Assembly (NCBI GenBank): GCA_022615255.1
Contig: JAKEHC010000193.1
Coordinates: forward strand, 1 to 28,873
DNA length: 28,873 nucleotides
DNA from: Candidatus Dadabacteria bacterium
Lineage (GTDB): Bacteria > Desulfobacterota_D > UBA1144 > Nemesobacterales > CSP1-2
Reading direction: 5' to 3'
This document shows, in pieces, positions 1-7,344 of the stretch; within the stretch, counting starts at the first letter, position 1, and the number at the start of each line of letters is the position of its first letter. Made by a program: the position numbers and the translations under genes. The notes under the pieces are model-generated. The model did no database searches, was not told where the DNA came from, and saw nothing but the letters and a program-made list of their open reading frames with translations.

Positions 1-30
1 ATATTTTTCGGTAACGGATTTTTATTCATT

Positions 31-966
31 TCACCCATTTTCACTATAAGTTCCCGTGCTTAAATACCTCTCTCCAGTATCGCAGAATATTGTTACAACC
101 TGTTTACTGTTACCGAGCCTCTCGGCAACCCTTATAGCAGCAAGTGCAGCAGCGCCTGCTGAAATCCCTACTAGAAGTCCCTCTTTTCGAGAGATTAGTC
201 TCGTAAGCCTTTTGGCTTCTCTTCCAGTTATTGGCATTATCTCATCGTATATATTTCTATTAAGAACCTCAGGAATAAACCCTGCACCTATCCCTTGAAT
301 ATCATGCATGTTCGCATTTCCGCCAGAAAGTACAGCAGATTCAGCAGGTTCAACTGCTACTATGTGAATATTTGGAAATTTCTTCCGAAGCACCTCGCCT
401 ACTCCGGTAATCGTCCCTCCAGTTCCAACGCCGGCTACAAAAGCGTGAATTTCTCCCTGAACCTGTTTTAAAATTTCGGGTCCTGTTGTTTGTCTATGGA
501 CCTCTGGATTAAAAGGGTTCCTAAATTGTTGAGGCATAAAAGCGTTATTGTCTTCCCGGACGATTTCCTCGGCTTTTTTAACGGCACCTTCCATCTTATT
601 GTTAGCGGGAGTTAGAACAAGTTCAGCTCCATATGCTGCGAGAAGCAGTCTTCTCTCTAGACTCATATCCTCAGGCATTGTGAGAATTAATCTATATCCC
701 TTTACAGCACAAATAAGTGCAAGCCCTATACCTGTATTTCCACTGGTTGGCTCTACAATTATGCTGGTACCGGGCATGATTTTTCCTTCTCTCTCAGCCG
801 CCTCAATCATACTAAGGCATATTCTATCCTTAACGCTACCTGCAGGGTTTGAGGTTTCGAGTTTTGCCCATACCGTTGCTGCTCCTTGTGGGACGATATT
901 GTTTAATTTTATTAAAGGTGTATTGCCAACTAGACTTAGGATATTATGTACAACTGTTTCACTCAT
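31..966 (-). CDS. cysK: Cysteine synthase (O-acetylserine sulfhydrylase)
   Basis: PLP enzyme that makes L-cysteine from O-acetylserine and sulfide in the cytoplasm. The 311-residue product has normal length for CysK. It shows the PLP-lysine motif NPAGSVKDR (Lys46), the substrate-binding loop TSGNTG at 74-79, the phosphate-binding GTGGT at 181-185, and a C-terminal SAGAA segment. The region MPEDMSLERR (97-106) corresponds to the usual MPxTMSxERR. The gene starts at ATG 966 with only a weak AGGG directly before it, and ends in TGA at 31-33. It is divergent from the TPR gene across about 200 nt, and no sulfur-metabolism genes are adjacent in the window. CysM and cystathionine beta-synthase-type relatives share the fold, but the length and motifs favour CysK. 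Confidence 0.95.
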   Translation of the reverse strand: MSETVVHNILSLVGNTPLIKLNNIVPQGAATVWAKLETSNPAGSVKDRICLSMIEAAEREGKIMPGTSIIVEPTSGNTGIGLALICAVKGYRLILTMPEDMSLERRLLLAAYGAELVLTPANNKMEGAVKKAEEIVREDNNAFMPQQFRNPFNPEVHRQTTGPEILKQVQGEIHAFVAGVGTGGTITGVGEVLRKKFPNIHIVAVEPAESAVLSGGNANMHDIQGIGAGFIPEVLNRNIYDEIMPITGREAKRLTRLISRKEGLLVGISAGAAALAAIRVAERLGNSKQVVTIFCDTGERYLSTGTYSENG

Positions 967-1105
967 CCCTGATCTCTAGTGTCACTACCATTTAGAGCTT
1001 ATTATGTCTCCATTTATATCTAGATAGATAAAAAGATAATTTAATCATATGGGCTATGTATTTCAACTAACATTAATAAAACGCAGATAGAGCAATCTAA
1101 CAACA

Positions 1106-1114
1106 TGTTATAAT
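1106..1114 (+). promoter_or_regulatory. Extended -10 promoter for the TPR gene
   Basis: TGTTATAAT is a perfect extended -10 (TG-n-TATAAT). No good -35 is seen 17 nt upstream. The predicted transcription start near 1121 leaves a leader of about 45 nt, which includes the GAGGT Shine-Dalgarno at 1155-1159 that serves the ATT start at 1167. Confidence 0.5.
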
Positions 1115-1166
1115 TTATAAATATGAAATTTTCATGCTTTAAACCTTTCTAAGTGAGGTAAACGGC

Positions 1167-1946
1167 ATTTCAACAGTAAATCACAAAGAGCGTAGAAATA
1201 ATATTTTCTGCCTTTTAATATTATTCTTAGTTTTCATAGTTGACTTCAATAATAAACCCTTGGCCGATGAAATTGGGGTTAATGATGCCGAGAGTATTTA
1301 TCTTCGCTATTATGAAGATCCCCAGAATCTAAATAGAGCAATCGAAAAACTTGATAAAACCTTAAAAACAGATCCCTATGATATTGATGCTCTGATACTC
1401 CTTTCTCGCGTCTGGCTGACTTATGGAGATGTTGTCGCCAAGAGCAAGGATGAAAAAATTAAAGCGTATGAAAAGGGTAGGGACATAGGTAAAAAAGGGA
1501 TAGAGCTTTCTTCAAGAAATCCAGATGCGCATTTTTGGTATATGGCAAATATTGGGAGATGGGGCCAAACAAAAGGAGTCCTAAAATCCCTTTTTCTAGT
1601 CTCTAAGATTAAAGAAGAATTAGACCTTATTCTTAATTTAAACCCAGAGTATGTGCCAGCGCTTGATGCTTACGGCGTTCTTTACTATGAGCTTCCTAGG
1701 CTTTTTGGTGGTGATTTGGAACTTTCTGAAAAGTACCTAAGAAGAGCAATAGGACTTGACCCACACTTAAGTGTCCTTAGAGTTGACCTTGCAAGGGTTC
1801 TTATAAAAAAACATAGATATGAAGAAGCGATAAATGAGTTAAATAAGGTTTTAGGTGAAAAGGAACCAAAAGTGTATGCAGATTGGTACGTCAGGGATAG
1901 AAAAAATGCCGAGGAACTAATAAGCAAGATAAAAAGGGACAAATAA
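1167..1946 (+). CDS. Secreted TPR protein, TatT-like, with apparent ATT start
   Basis: Periplasmic tetratricopeptide-repeat protein of unknown partner. The frame is open from 1143, but its first ATG/GTG/TTG codon is TTG at 1260, which would remove the N-terminus. Reading from ATT at 1167 gives a textbook signal peptide: a basic n-region with KERRNN, a hydrophobic core IFCLLILFLVFIV, and a cleavage-like KPLA|DE. GAGGT at 1155-1159 lies 7 nt before this ATT. The mature part has helical TPR-like repeats, for example AIEKLDKTLKTDPYDIDAL and a later segment with RLFGGDLELSEKYLRRAI, which resembles TatT/TRAP-associated periplasmic TPR proteins. Full length would be 259 residues. ATT starts are rare (infC is the classic case), so a substitution of ATG is also possible. 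The TPR call is secure; the partner is unknown. Confidence 0.7.
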   Translation: MSTVNHKERRNNIFCLLILFLVFIVDFNNKPLADEIGVNDAESIYLRYYEDPQNLNRAIEKLDKTLKTDPYDIDALILLSRVWLTYGDVVAKSKDEKIKAYEKGRDIGKKGIELSSRNPDAHFWYMANIGRWGQTKGVLKSLFLVSKIKEELDLILNLNPEYVPALDAYGVLYYELPRLFGGDLELSEKYLRRAIGLDPHLSVLRVDLARVLIKKHRYEEAINELNKVLGEKEPKVYADWYVRDRKNAEELISKIKRDK

Positions 1947-1990
1947 GACAATACTTTATAATGCTTTCGATTTTAGCTCGTGATTTCTAA

Positions 1991-2197
1991 TTACTTCAAA
2001 ATCAAAGGAATGACATTAATGAACGCCTCTTTATCTTTGTTCCAAATTGAATGAAGGGTTTTCTTTACTATTTCCCAAGATGCGTCGGGCTTCCTCACCT
2101 CGTTTTTAAGCTTGAGAAGAATACCTTTGAGTTCCTGGTCATTAATTCCACGGATGTAACTATCGAATATATCCGTATATTGACTCTTTTGCTCCAT
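1991..2197 (-). CDS. Small hypothetical protein, 68 aa
   Basis: Not recognised. It is a charged, helical-looking soluble polypeptide with no signal peptide, no cysteine and no obvious motif; two tryptophans lie in the second half. It is supported as a gene by its own extended -10 promoter (2205-2213) placed for a leaderless transcript, by lying in a gap between the TPR gene and the PBP gene, and by codon use that looks ordinary. The overlapping plus-strand frame at 2051-2317 is rich in Phe and Leu and looks like a chance product. It ends 44 nt after the convergent TPR gene. Confidence 0.55.
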   Translation of the reverse strand: MEQKSQYTDIFDSYIRGINDQELKGILLKLKNEVRKPDASWEIVKKTLHSIWNKDKEAFINVIPLILK

Positions 2198-2204
2198 GCT
2201 TTTA

Positions 2205-2213
2205 ATTATAACA
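2205..2213 (-). promoter_or_regulatory. Extended -10 promoter, probably leaderless
   Basis: On the minus strand this reads TGTTATAAT, the same nonamer as at 1106-1114. The hexamer ends 7 nt before the ATG at 2197, so transcription would begin at or next to the start codon. The -35 region is weak (TAATGT at 2233-2228). Confidence 0.5.
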
Positions 2214-2352
2214 GATTCTTTCTTCTAACATTAATTTTTATATCTTTATCTATGACCCCATTTCCACCAATGATTAATACGCTGTTTAAGTTAGACGGCA
2301 TGAACTTGATATTATAAGTCTATAATTGTAAATTAATGTATTTAAAAATGAG

Positions 2353-4953
2353 ATGAAGCGAGAAATAAACCTACATAAAAAAAGCAAAATTAGGTCATTG
2401 GTTCTTATTTTCACCACATTTATAATCATTGCCTCTTTATTTACCTACTCCACATACTGGTACTTTACACATGACCTTCCTGACCTTACTAAAATCACTG
2501 GGTATAGACCTCATCTTACAACTGTAATCTACTCATTTGATGGTCAGGTTATTGGAGAGTTTGGAACTGAGAGGCGAAGATTAATTCCTTATGAAGAAAT
2601 ACACCCCCATGTGAGAGATGCATTTATAGCTGTCGAGGATAAGCGTTTTTTTGAGCATAAAGGGGTAGACCTTAAGCGTATTATCGGTGCGCTTTTAAAA
2701 AACATTAAAGAAGGTGAGATAGTGCAAGGGGGTAGTACTATAACCCAGCAGGTTGTAAAGAACCTTGTTCTTTCCCCTGAAAGAAGCGTCTCAAGAAAGA
2801 TAAAAGAAGCGATTCTAGCGTATAGAATGGAAAAGAATCTTTCAAAAGAAGAGATTCTATATATCTACTTTAATCACATTTACTTTGGAGATGGCACTTA
2901 TGGAATTGAGGCTGCAAGCAGAACCTATTTTGGAAAATCTGCTACCGAAATAAACGTTGCTGAGGCTGCATTCCTCGCCACCCTTCCAAAAGCACCCGGA
3001 TACTATTATCCACGTGAGCATTTCGATAGGGCAAAGAGAAGGCAGGAACTTATCCTAAATATAATGGAAGAAGAGGGATTCATAAATAAAGAAGAGATAA
3101 AACAAGCAAAAGAATACAAGATTAATTTAGTTGCAAGGAAAAATATAAATCTTGAGGTAGCTCCTTACTTTATAGAATTTGTTAGGCAATATATAAAGGA
3201 CAAATACGGTTCAAGGGCTCTTGCCGAAGGAGGGTACACCGTATTTACCACACTAGATGTAGATCTAAGCCTTGCCGGGACATTGGCTCTAAAACGAGGA
3301 GTTTTAGAGCTGGAGTCGAGACAAGGAAATCCCTTTGTTATTAAGCACTTAAATAATCAAAAAGGAATAGATGCATACCGACGCTCGCAAAATATTGGCA
3401 GTTTAGAGAAAGATAAATCTTACCAAGGTGTGGTTCTTGATATTACAAAAGATATTTCCAATAATTTTACCGCTATAATTGCAATCGGAAAGCACACCGG
3501 AATTCTTAAGTTTAATGTAAGTTCCCCTCCAAAGAATGTAATACAAAACCCCGATAGTACCATCTCTAGCAAGCACTCGTTTAATAAACATGAAGAGGTT
3601 GGCTTGCTTCCATACGAGTTACTCATTGGCGATATAGTAAGGGTAAAAATCCTAAAGGAGGAAAAAGGTAATTATACAATGTCTCTTGATTTCATACCTG
3701 AATCTCAAGGGGCACTCTTAGCTATGGATGTAAGCTCAGGTGAAATTAAAGCGATGATAGGAGGATTCGATTTTGTAGATTCACAGTTTAATAGAGCGAC
3801 TCAGGCACTTAGACAACCAGGCTCTTCTTTTAAACCCATAGTATATGCAGCGGCAATAGATAAAGGCTATACAGAAACGACTTTTGTTTATGATACACCG
3901 GTTGCGATTAAGGATTGGGCACCCCAGAACTATGATGGCAACTATTTAGGAGAGATTCCTATGAGAGTGGCTTTAGCAAAATCAAGAAACCTGGCAAGCG
4001 TAAGGATTCTAATGGATATAAACCCAAGCTATGCTGTACGTTACGCAAAAAAACTTGGATTTACCTCTCATCTAAGTCCCTACCTCTCACTCGCTTTAGG
4101 TGGATCAGATGTAAGACTTGCTGAGATAGTAAAGGCGTTCAACGTTTTTGCTTCTGGTGGAAGGCTCGTCGAACCTAAATTTATACTGCGTATATACGAC
4201 AGAGATGGGAAGCTTATAGAAGAGGGAGCAACTTGGAAATACATCACAAAAGAAGAAGCTGAAAAAGAAGAAAGGGAACAAAAAAGGCTTGACATACTTA
4301 ACCAAATTGCAAAGAAAATCGGCAGAAGCATTTTTACAAAGGAATCTGGATCTAAAAAAGATAGTCTTTCAGAAAATAACATTGACAAGTATGGGAAAAA
4401 TGAATTTTTAACCCCAAAGGAGTATTTAAAGTTTTTGCAAGGTGGCGATTCTAAAAGATTGGCCTCCGCCAAAATCGGAGAACAAATTATAAGCCCTGAA
4501 ACAGCTTATATAATGACTGACATGCTCCAAGCAGTCATAAAGGAAGGTACAGGCAGAAGTGCTATTGGACTTATCTCACTGGCTCCTGTTGCTGGTAAAA
4601 CAGGAACATCAAATGATTTTACAGATGCTTGGTTTATTGGGTTTAGTCCGAAGATAATTGCCGGAGTCTGGGTAGGCAAGGATAATCACAAGCCAATTGG
4701 CGAAGGAGAGGTAGGTGGAAAAGCGGCTCTACCGATTTGGATAGATTTTATGGAAGACGCACTCAGTAAGTATTCAGGTGGTAATTTTAAGATTCCAGAT
4801 AGATTACAATTTGTAAGTACGCCCTATGGGTTTATCCCTTATAAATTTGATTCAGTCCCCAGTCAAGTTGATTTAGGAGGTACGGGAAACAACACCTCTG
4901 AAGAAACTACATCAACATCCGGAAGCGAGATTGATTTTCTTATACGACACTAA
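2353..4953 (+). CDS. Class A penicillin-binding protein (PBP1A-type)
   Basis: Bifunctional peptidoglycan glycosyltransferase and DD-transpeptidase anchored in the inner membrane. A single N-terminal membrane segment (about 14-36) is followed by the GT51 domain, with catalytic EDKRFFEHKG from Glu95 and GGSTITQQ at 126-133. A middle region of OB-fold type follows (about 350-455). The transpeptidase has SSFK with nucleophile Ser491, SRN at 544-546 and KTG at 749-751. At 866 residues it is within the PBP1A range. A charged Lys/Glu-rich stretch at about 620-710 sits between SRN and KTG. A TATAAT lies at 2321-2326, but no Shine-Dalgarno is seen before ATG 2353; ATG 2348 hits a stop after two codons. 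Its stop overlaps the stop of the convergent helix-hairpin-helix gene by 4 nt. Confidence 0.93.
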   Translation: MKREINLHKKSKIRSLVLIFTTFIIIASLFTYSTYWYFTHDLPDLTKITGYRPHLTTVIYSFDGQVIGEFGTERRRLIPYEEIHPHVRDAFIAVEDKRFFEHKGVDLKRIIGALLKNIKEGEIVQGGSTITQQVVKNLVLSPERSVSRKIKEAILAYRMEKNLSKEEILYIYFNHIYFGDGTYGIEAASRTYFGKSATEINVAEAAFLATLPKAPGYYYPREHFDRAKRRQELILNIMEEEGFINKEEIKQAKEYKINLVARKNINLEVAPYFIEFVRQYIKDKYGSRALAEGGYTVFTTLDVDLSLAGTLALKRGVLELESRQGNPFVIKHLNNQKGIDAYRRSQNIGSLEKDKSYQGVVLDITKDISNNFTAIIAIGKHTGILKFNVSSPPKNVIQNPDSTISSKHSFNKHEEVGLLPYELLIGDIVRVKILKEEKGNYTMSLDFIPESQGALLAMDVSSGEIKAMIGGFDFVDSQFNRATQALRQPGSSFKPIVYAAAIDKGYTETTFVYDTPVAIKDWAPQNYDGNYLGEIPMRVALAKSRNLASVRILMDINPSYAVRYAKKLGFTSHLSPYLSLALGGSDVRLAEIVKAFNVFASGGRLVEPKFILRIYDRDGKLIEEGATWKYITKEEAEKEEREQKRLDILNQIAKKIGRSIFTKESGSKKDSLSENNIDKYGKNEFLTPKEYLKFLQGGDSKRLASAKIGEQIISPETAYIMTDMLQAVIKEGTGRSAIGLISLAPVAGKTGTSNDFTDAWFIGFSPKIIAGVWVGKDNHKPIGEGEVGGKAALPIWIDFMEDALSKYSGGNFKIPDRLQFVSTPYGFIPYKFDSVPSQVDLGGTGNNTSEETTSTSGSEIDFLIRH

Positions 4954-5480
4954 TCCAGATTAATAAAAGGTCTTATGGCCTCAATCTTCTTCTTTCCCAT
5001 CCCTTTTATGCCATATAGATCATCTATACTTTTGAATCTGCCAACAGATTCTCTATAATTAACAATGCCTTCAGCCAGCTTAACTCCGACCCCCTGGAGC
5101 GCTGTTAAGTCGTCTTTACTAGCAGAATTTATTCCTATCTGTATACCTAGAGCTAAACTCTTTTTACCGCTTATTCTAGAAAGTGATATATTACCTTTAT
5201 CATATATCATGACCTTATCACCGGATTGTATTCTTTTATATATTGATGAAGGGATAAGACGCTCAAGCTCTCCAGGATTCTCTATATGATAAATAACTGG
5301 ATAATCTCCATATTTGGCAGTCTCTATATAAAACTTAGAGGAAGAAGGTTTATCAATTTCTATAAATAGATCGATAAGACTATAGTTTTTTAGCATATAA
5401 ATAAGTAGACAGAAGATAGCCAAGCATAAAGCCGGTTGGTTATTAAATAGAAATAAGATCCTCTTTTTGATTCTGGTCAT
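4950..5480 (-). CDS. Membrane-anchored ComEA-type helix-hairpin-helix protein
   Basis: Probable DNA-binding protein facing the periplasm. The 176-residue product has a basic N-terminus and one membrane segment (about 17-36), a linker domain of about 80 residues, and a ComEA-like pair of helix-hairpin-helix motifs. The first includes LQGVGVKLAEGI (128-139) and the second IKGMGKKKIEAI (158-169); INSASKDDL is the usual lead-in. In ComEA proteins this region binds incoming DNA during transformation, but no other competence gene is nearby, so the role here is inferred. The middle region may carry a SLBB-like fold, which I cannot confirm. TATAAC at 5490-5495 ends 9 nt before the ATG, and no Shine-Dalgarno is well placed. 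Confidence 0.82.
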   Translation of the reverse strand: MTRIKKRILFLFNNQPALCLAIFCLLIYMLKNYSLIDLFIEIDKPSSSKFYIETAKYGDYPVIYHIENPGELERLIPSSIYKRIQSGDKVMIYDKGNISLSRISGKKSLALGIQIGINSASKDDLTALQGVGVKLAEGIVNYRESVGRFKSIDDLYGIKGMGKKKIEAIRPFINLD

Positions 5481-5541
5481 TGACAGTAGGTTATATCCCT
5501 TTCCTTAACTCGATTTCTAAACAAATATGGGTTATGACTTA

Positions 5542-6333
5542 TTAAAAAATACCTTTTACCATACCACCATCCACTTGGATAGTTGTCCCCGTTATATAGC
5601 TTGCTCGCTCAGATACGAGAAATGCAACAAGATCTGCAAGCTCGTCCGCCTTTCCAAGCCTTCCTATAGGAATATCTTGCTCCCATGACCTTATTACCTC
5701 TTCAGCAGTTATGTTGCTTTTTTTAGCTCTCTCCTCGGCAAGTTGAATGATTCTATCCGTAAGAATTCGACCTGGGCAGACATTATTTATAAGAATATTA
5801 TCCTTAGCGAATTCATTTGAGATGCTCTTAGCAAACCCAATTACTCCTGCCCTTGCAGTGTTTGAGAGTATTAAGCCATCTATAGGTTGTTTTACAGCAA
5901 CAGAGGTAATATTAACAATCCTTCCCCATTTTTGGCTTTGCATGAATGGGATAATCTCCCTAGTCAGGTTAATCGTGCTTAATAAATTAAGTTCTAAAAC
6001 CTTCTGCCAATCTTGCAAGGAGAAATGGAGAAAATCCCCGAGAGGAGGGCCGCCGGAATTATTTATAAGAATATGCACTGTTCCGTATTTATTAACTGTT
6101 TTCGAGACTGCTTCATCTATATCTTCTGGTTTAGAAACATCGGTTACTATTGATAAGACCTCTACACCCGTTTTTAAGTCAATTTCCTTCGCTGTATTCT
6201 CGAGGTTGGCTTTGCCCCTTGCAAGGATTGTTAGCCTAACACCTTCCTCCGCCAGTCGTAGGGCGATTGCCTTTCCGAGCCCCTTACTTGATGCTGCTAC
6301 TATTGCAACCTTGTTTTTTATGCCTAGGTTCAT
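5542..6333 (-). CDS. Atypical SDR, 3-oxoacyl-ACP-reductase-like
   Basis: Rossmann-fold protein of the short-chain dehydrogenase family, 263 residues. The nucleotide-binding loop is AASSKGLG (13-20) instead of TGxxxGIG. NNSGG (91-95) and the C-terminal YITGTTIQVDGG are typical of the family. The catalytic tetrad is incomplete: Ser144 is present, but the usual YxxxK is SNTAR, so Tyr is Ser157 and Lys is Arg161. This matches a known BKR-like SDR subgroup that departs from the tetrad and from the NAD-binding motif, so it is more likely a conserved variant than a damaged gene. The reaction is unknown. TATAAG at 6345-6350 ends 11 nt before the ATG; an AAAGG sits only 2 nt from the start, too close for a normal ribosome site. 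Confidence 0.85.
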   Translation of the reverse strand: MNLGIKNKVAIVAASSKGLGKAIALRLAEEGVRLTILARGKANLENTAKEIDLKTGVEVLSIVTDVSKPEDIDEAVSKTVNKYGTVHILINNSGGPPLGDFLHFSLQDWQKVLELNLLSTINLTREIIPFMQSQKWGRIVNITSVAVKQPIDGLILSNTARAGVIGFAKSISNEFAKDNILINNVCPGRILTDRIIQLAEERAKKSNITAEEVIRSWEQDIPIGRLGKADELADLVAFLVSERASYITGTTIQVDGGMVKGIF

Positions 6334-6439
6334 AACCTTTAAAACTTATAATCTTTGATTGTAAACAATATAAACTTAATAAATAAAGAGAACAAGATTT
6401 CTTTTGAACACTAGTTATAGAATATTGTGTACCAAATTC

Positions 6440-6459
6440 ATATGAAATCAGTTTCATAT
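6440..6459. promoter_or_regulatory. Palindromic operator candidate
   Basis: Perfect 8-bp inverted repeat ATATGAAA-tcag-TTTCATAT. It lies immediately upstream of, and partly overlapping, the expected -35 region of the promoter at 6480-6485, which is a typical place for a repressor site. The regulator is unknown. Confidence 0.4.
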
Positions 6460-6479
6460 ATAAGCATTTTTGATGAAAT

Positions 6480-6485
6480 TATAAT
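6480..6485 (+). promoter_or_regulatory. -10 box upstream of the DUF1802 remnant
   Basis: Consensus TATAAT. The predicted start near 6492 leaves a short leader with GAGGT at 6495-6499, 6 nt before ATG 6506. The -35 region (about 6457-6462) is poor and overlaps the palindrome. Confidence 0.45.
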
Positions 6486-6505
6486 TTAAAATATGAGGTA
6501 AAGAT

Positions 6506-7015
6506 ATGATACCTAAGCGCAAAATTACCCTTGAGGAATGGGTGGTTACTCTTGATGCCTTAGACAAAGGAAAAAAGACGATCCTATTTAGAAAAGGTAG
6601 AATACAAGAAGAGGGTAGGGAATTTAGGAACGATCATTACACTCTTCTTAATAACCGAAATAGAAGCAACGAAGTAGCAATTAATAACTAGGCTACGATT
6701 TCGCAGGTATTTGAGGTAACACAAATAGAACAAATCGAGGTCTTATCACCATATTATATTTGGACCACTGATTATCTGCGTAAAAGACTCAACTGGCGCC
6801 CAAGGAAACCGTTTTATATGATGATTCTAAAAATATATAGACTTTCTCAGCCAAAGGTCATTGAGACAATACCAGAATACAGTTGTTGCAAATCGTGGGT
6901 AAATTTAGATGAAGAATTATTTTTGGAAGAGGCAAAGCCGTTGTTGAACGACAACAACTTCAATCAAATTGTAGAAAAGATAAAAGGACTCTTAAACAAA
7001 ATTAGTAAAAGTTAA
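6506..7015 (+). pseudogene. DUF1802-like gene broken by an in-frame amber codon
   Basis: The first part (from ATG 6506) has LEEWVVTLDALDKGKKTILF, RKGRIQEEG and EFRNDH, the N-terminal pattern of DUF1802 proteins. TAG at 6689-6691 (codon 62) ends it. The same frame then continues without interruption to TAA at 7013-7015 and reads as the family's C-terminal half: SQVFEV, YYIWTTDYLRKRLNWRPRKP, ILKIYRLSQP and CCKSWVNLDEE. Between EFRNDH and SQVFEV the usual FLLxPT-HQ segment is not recognisable and the stretch is short, so a small deletion or a pair of frameshifts probably accompanies the stop. The ATG at 6818 would yield only a tail of the domain. The promoter and ribosome site upstream are still intact, suggesting recent decay. 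The function of DUF1802 is unknown. Confidence 0.75.
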
Positions 7016-7017
7016 AG

Positions 7018-7344
7018 TCAAACCTTAACATCGCTTTTCTCCATATTAGGTAAGCCGGATTTTCTAGGCTTCTTAGGTTTGGGCTCTTCATCCTTTTTAT
7101 TGGTGCCGTTGGTATTATCCGAAAGAGCTGGGTTTTCTTTAGCTACATGGGGTGGTATTCCTGAATTCTTTGCATAATCAGTTGCGTACCATCCTGTTCC
7201 CGTTAGTTGGAAGGAGGATAAAGAAATTATACGATGCACTTTTCCTCTGCAATATTTGCACTTTTTTATGGGTGGGTCACTAAAGCCCTGTAGCTCTTCG
7301 ATTATCCTGTTGCATTTCTCACATTCATATTCATAAATAGGCAT
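7018..7344 (-). CDS. FmdB-family zinc-ribbon protein
   Basis: Small putative regulatory or metal-binding protein, 108 residues. The N-terminal zinc ribbon is MPIYEYECEKC...CKYC, with Cys8, Cys11, Cys29 and Cys32 as ligands, followed by the family's SFQLTGTGWYATDY segment. The C-terminal third is a low-complexity Lys/Pro/Asn tail, as is common in this family. AGGGAG lies about 8 nt before ATG 7344, a good ribosome site. It is convergent with the DUF1802 remnant, with 2 nt between the stops. FmdB was named from amidase/formamidase operons, but the molecular role is not established and no amidase is adjacent. Confidence 0.88.
   Translation of the reverse strand: MPIYEYECEKCNRIIEELQGFSDPPIKKCKYCRGKVHRIISLSSFQLTGTGWYATDYAKNSGIPPHVAKENPALSDNTNGTNKKDEEPKPKKPRKSGLPNMEKSDVKV

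Noticed and set aside
548..979. Plus-strand open frame antisense to cysK
   Set aside because: It overlaps a secure gene with full catalytic motifs, has no domain features and lacks a ribosome site.
1123..1135. ATGAAA-t-TTTCAT as a second copy of the 6440 palindrome
   Set aside because: The spacing differs (1 versus 4 nt) and this short AT-rich dyad can arise by chance.
2051..2317. 88-codon plus-strand frame between the TPR and PBP genes
   Set aside because: Phe/Leu-rich chance product opposite the 68-aa gene, which has the better promoter.
5747..6358. 203-codon plus-strand frame antisense to the atypical SDR
   Set aside because: Composition mirrors the SDR codons on the other strand, and no motif or start signal was seen.
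6689..6691. TAG read as pyrrolysine or by programmed readthrough
   Set aside because: No recoding signal was seen, and the flanking residues do not match the family, so decay is more likely.
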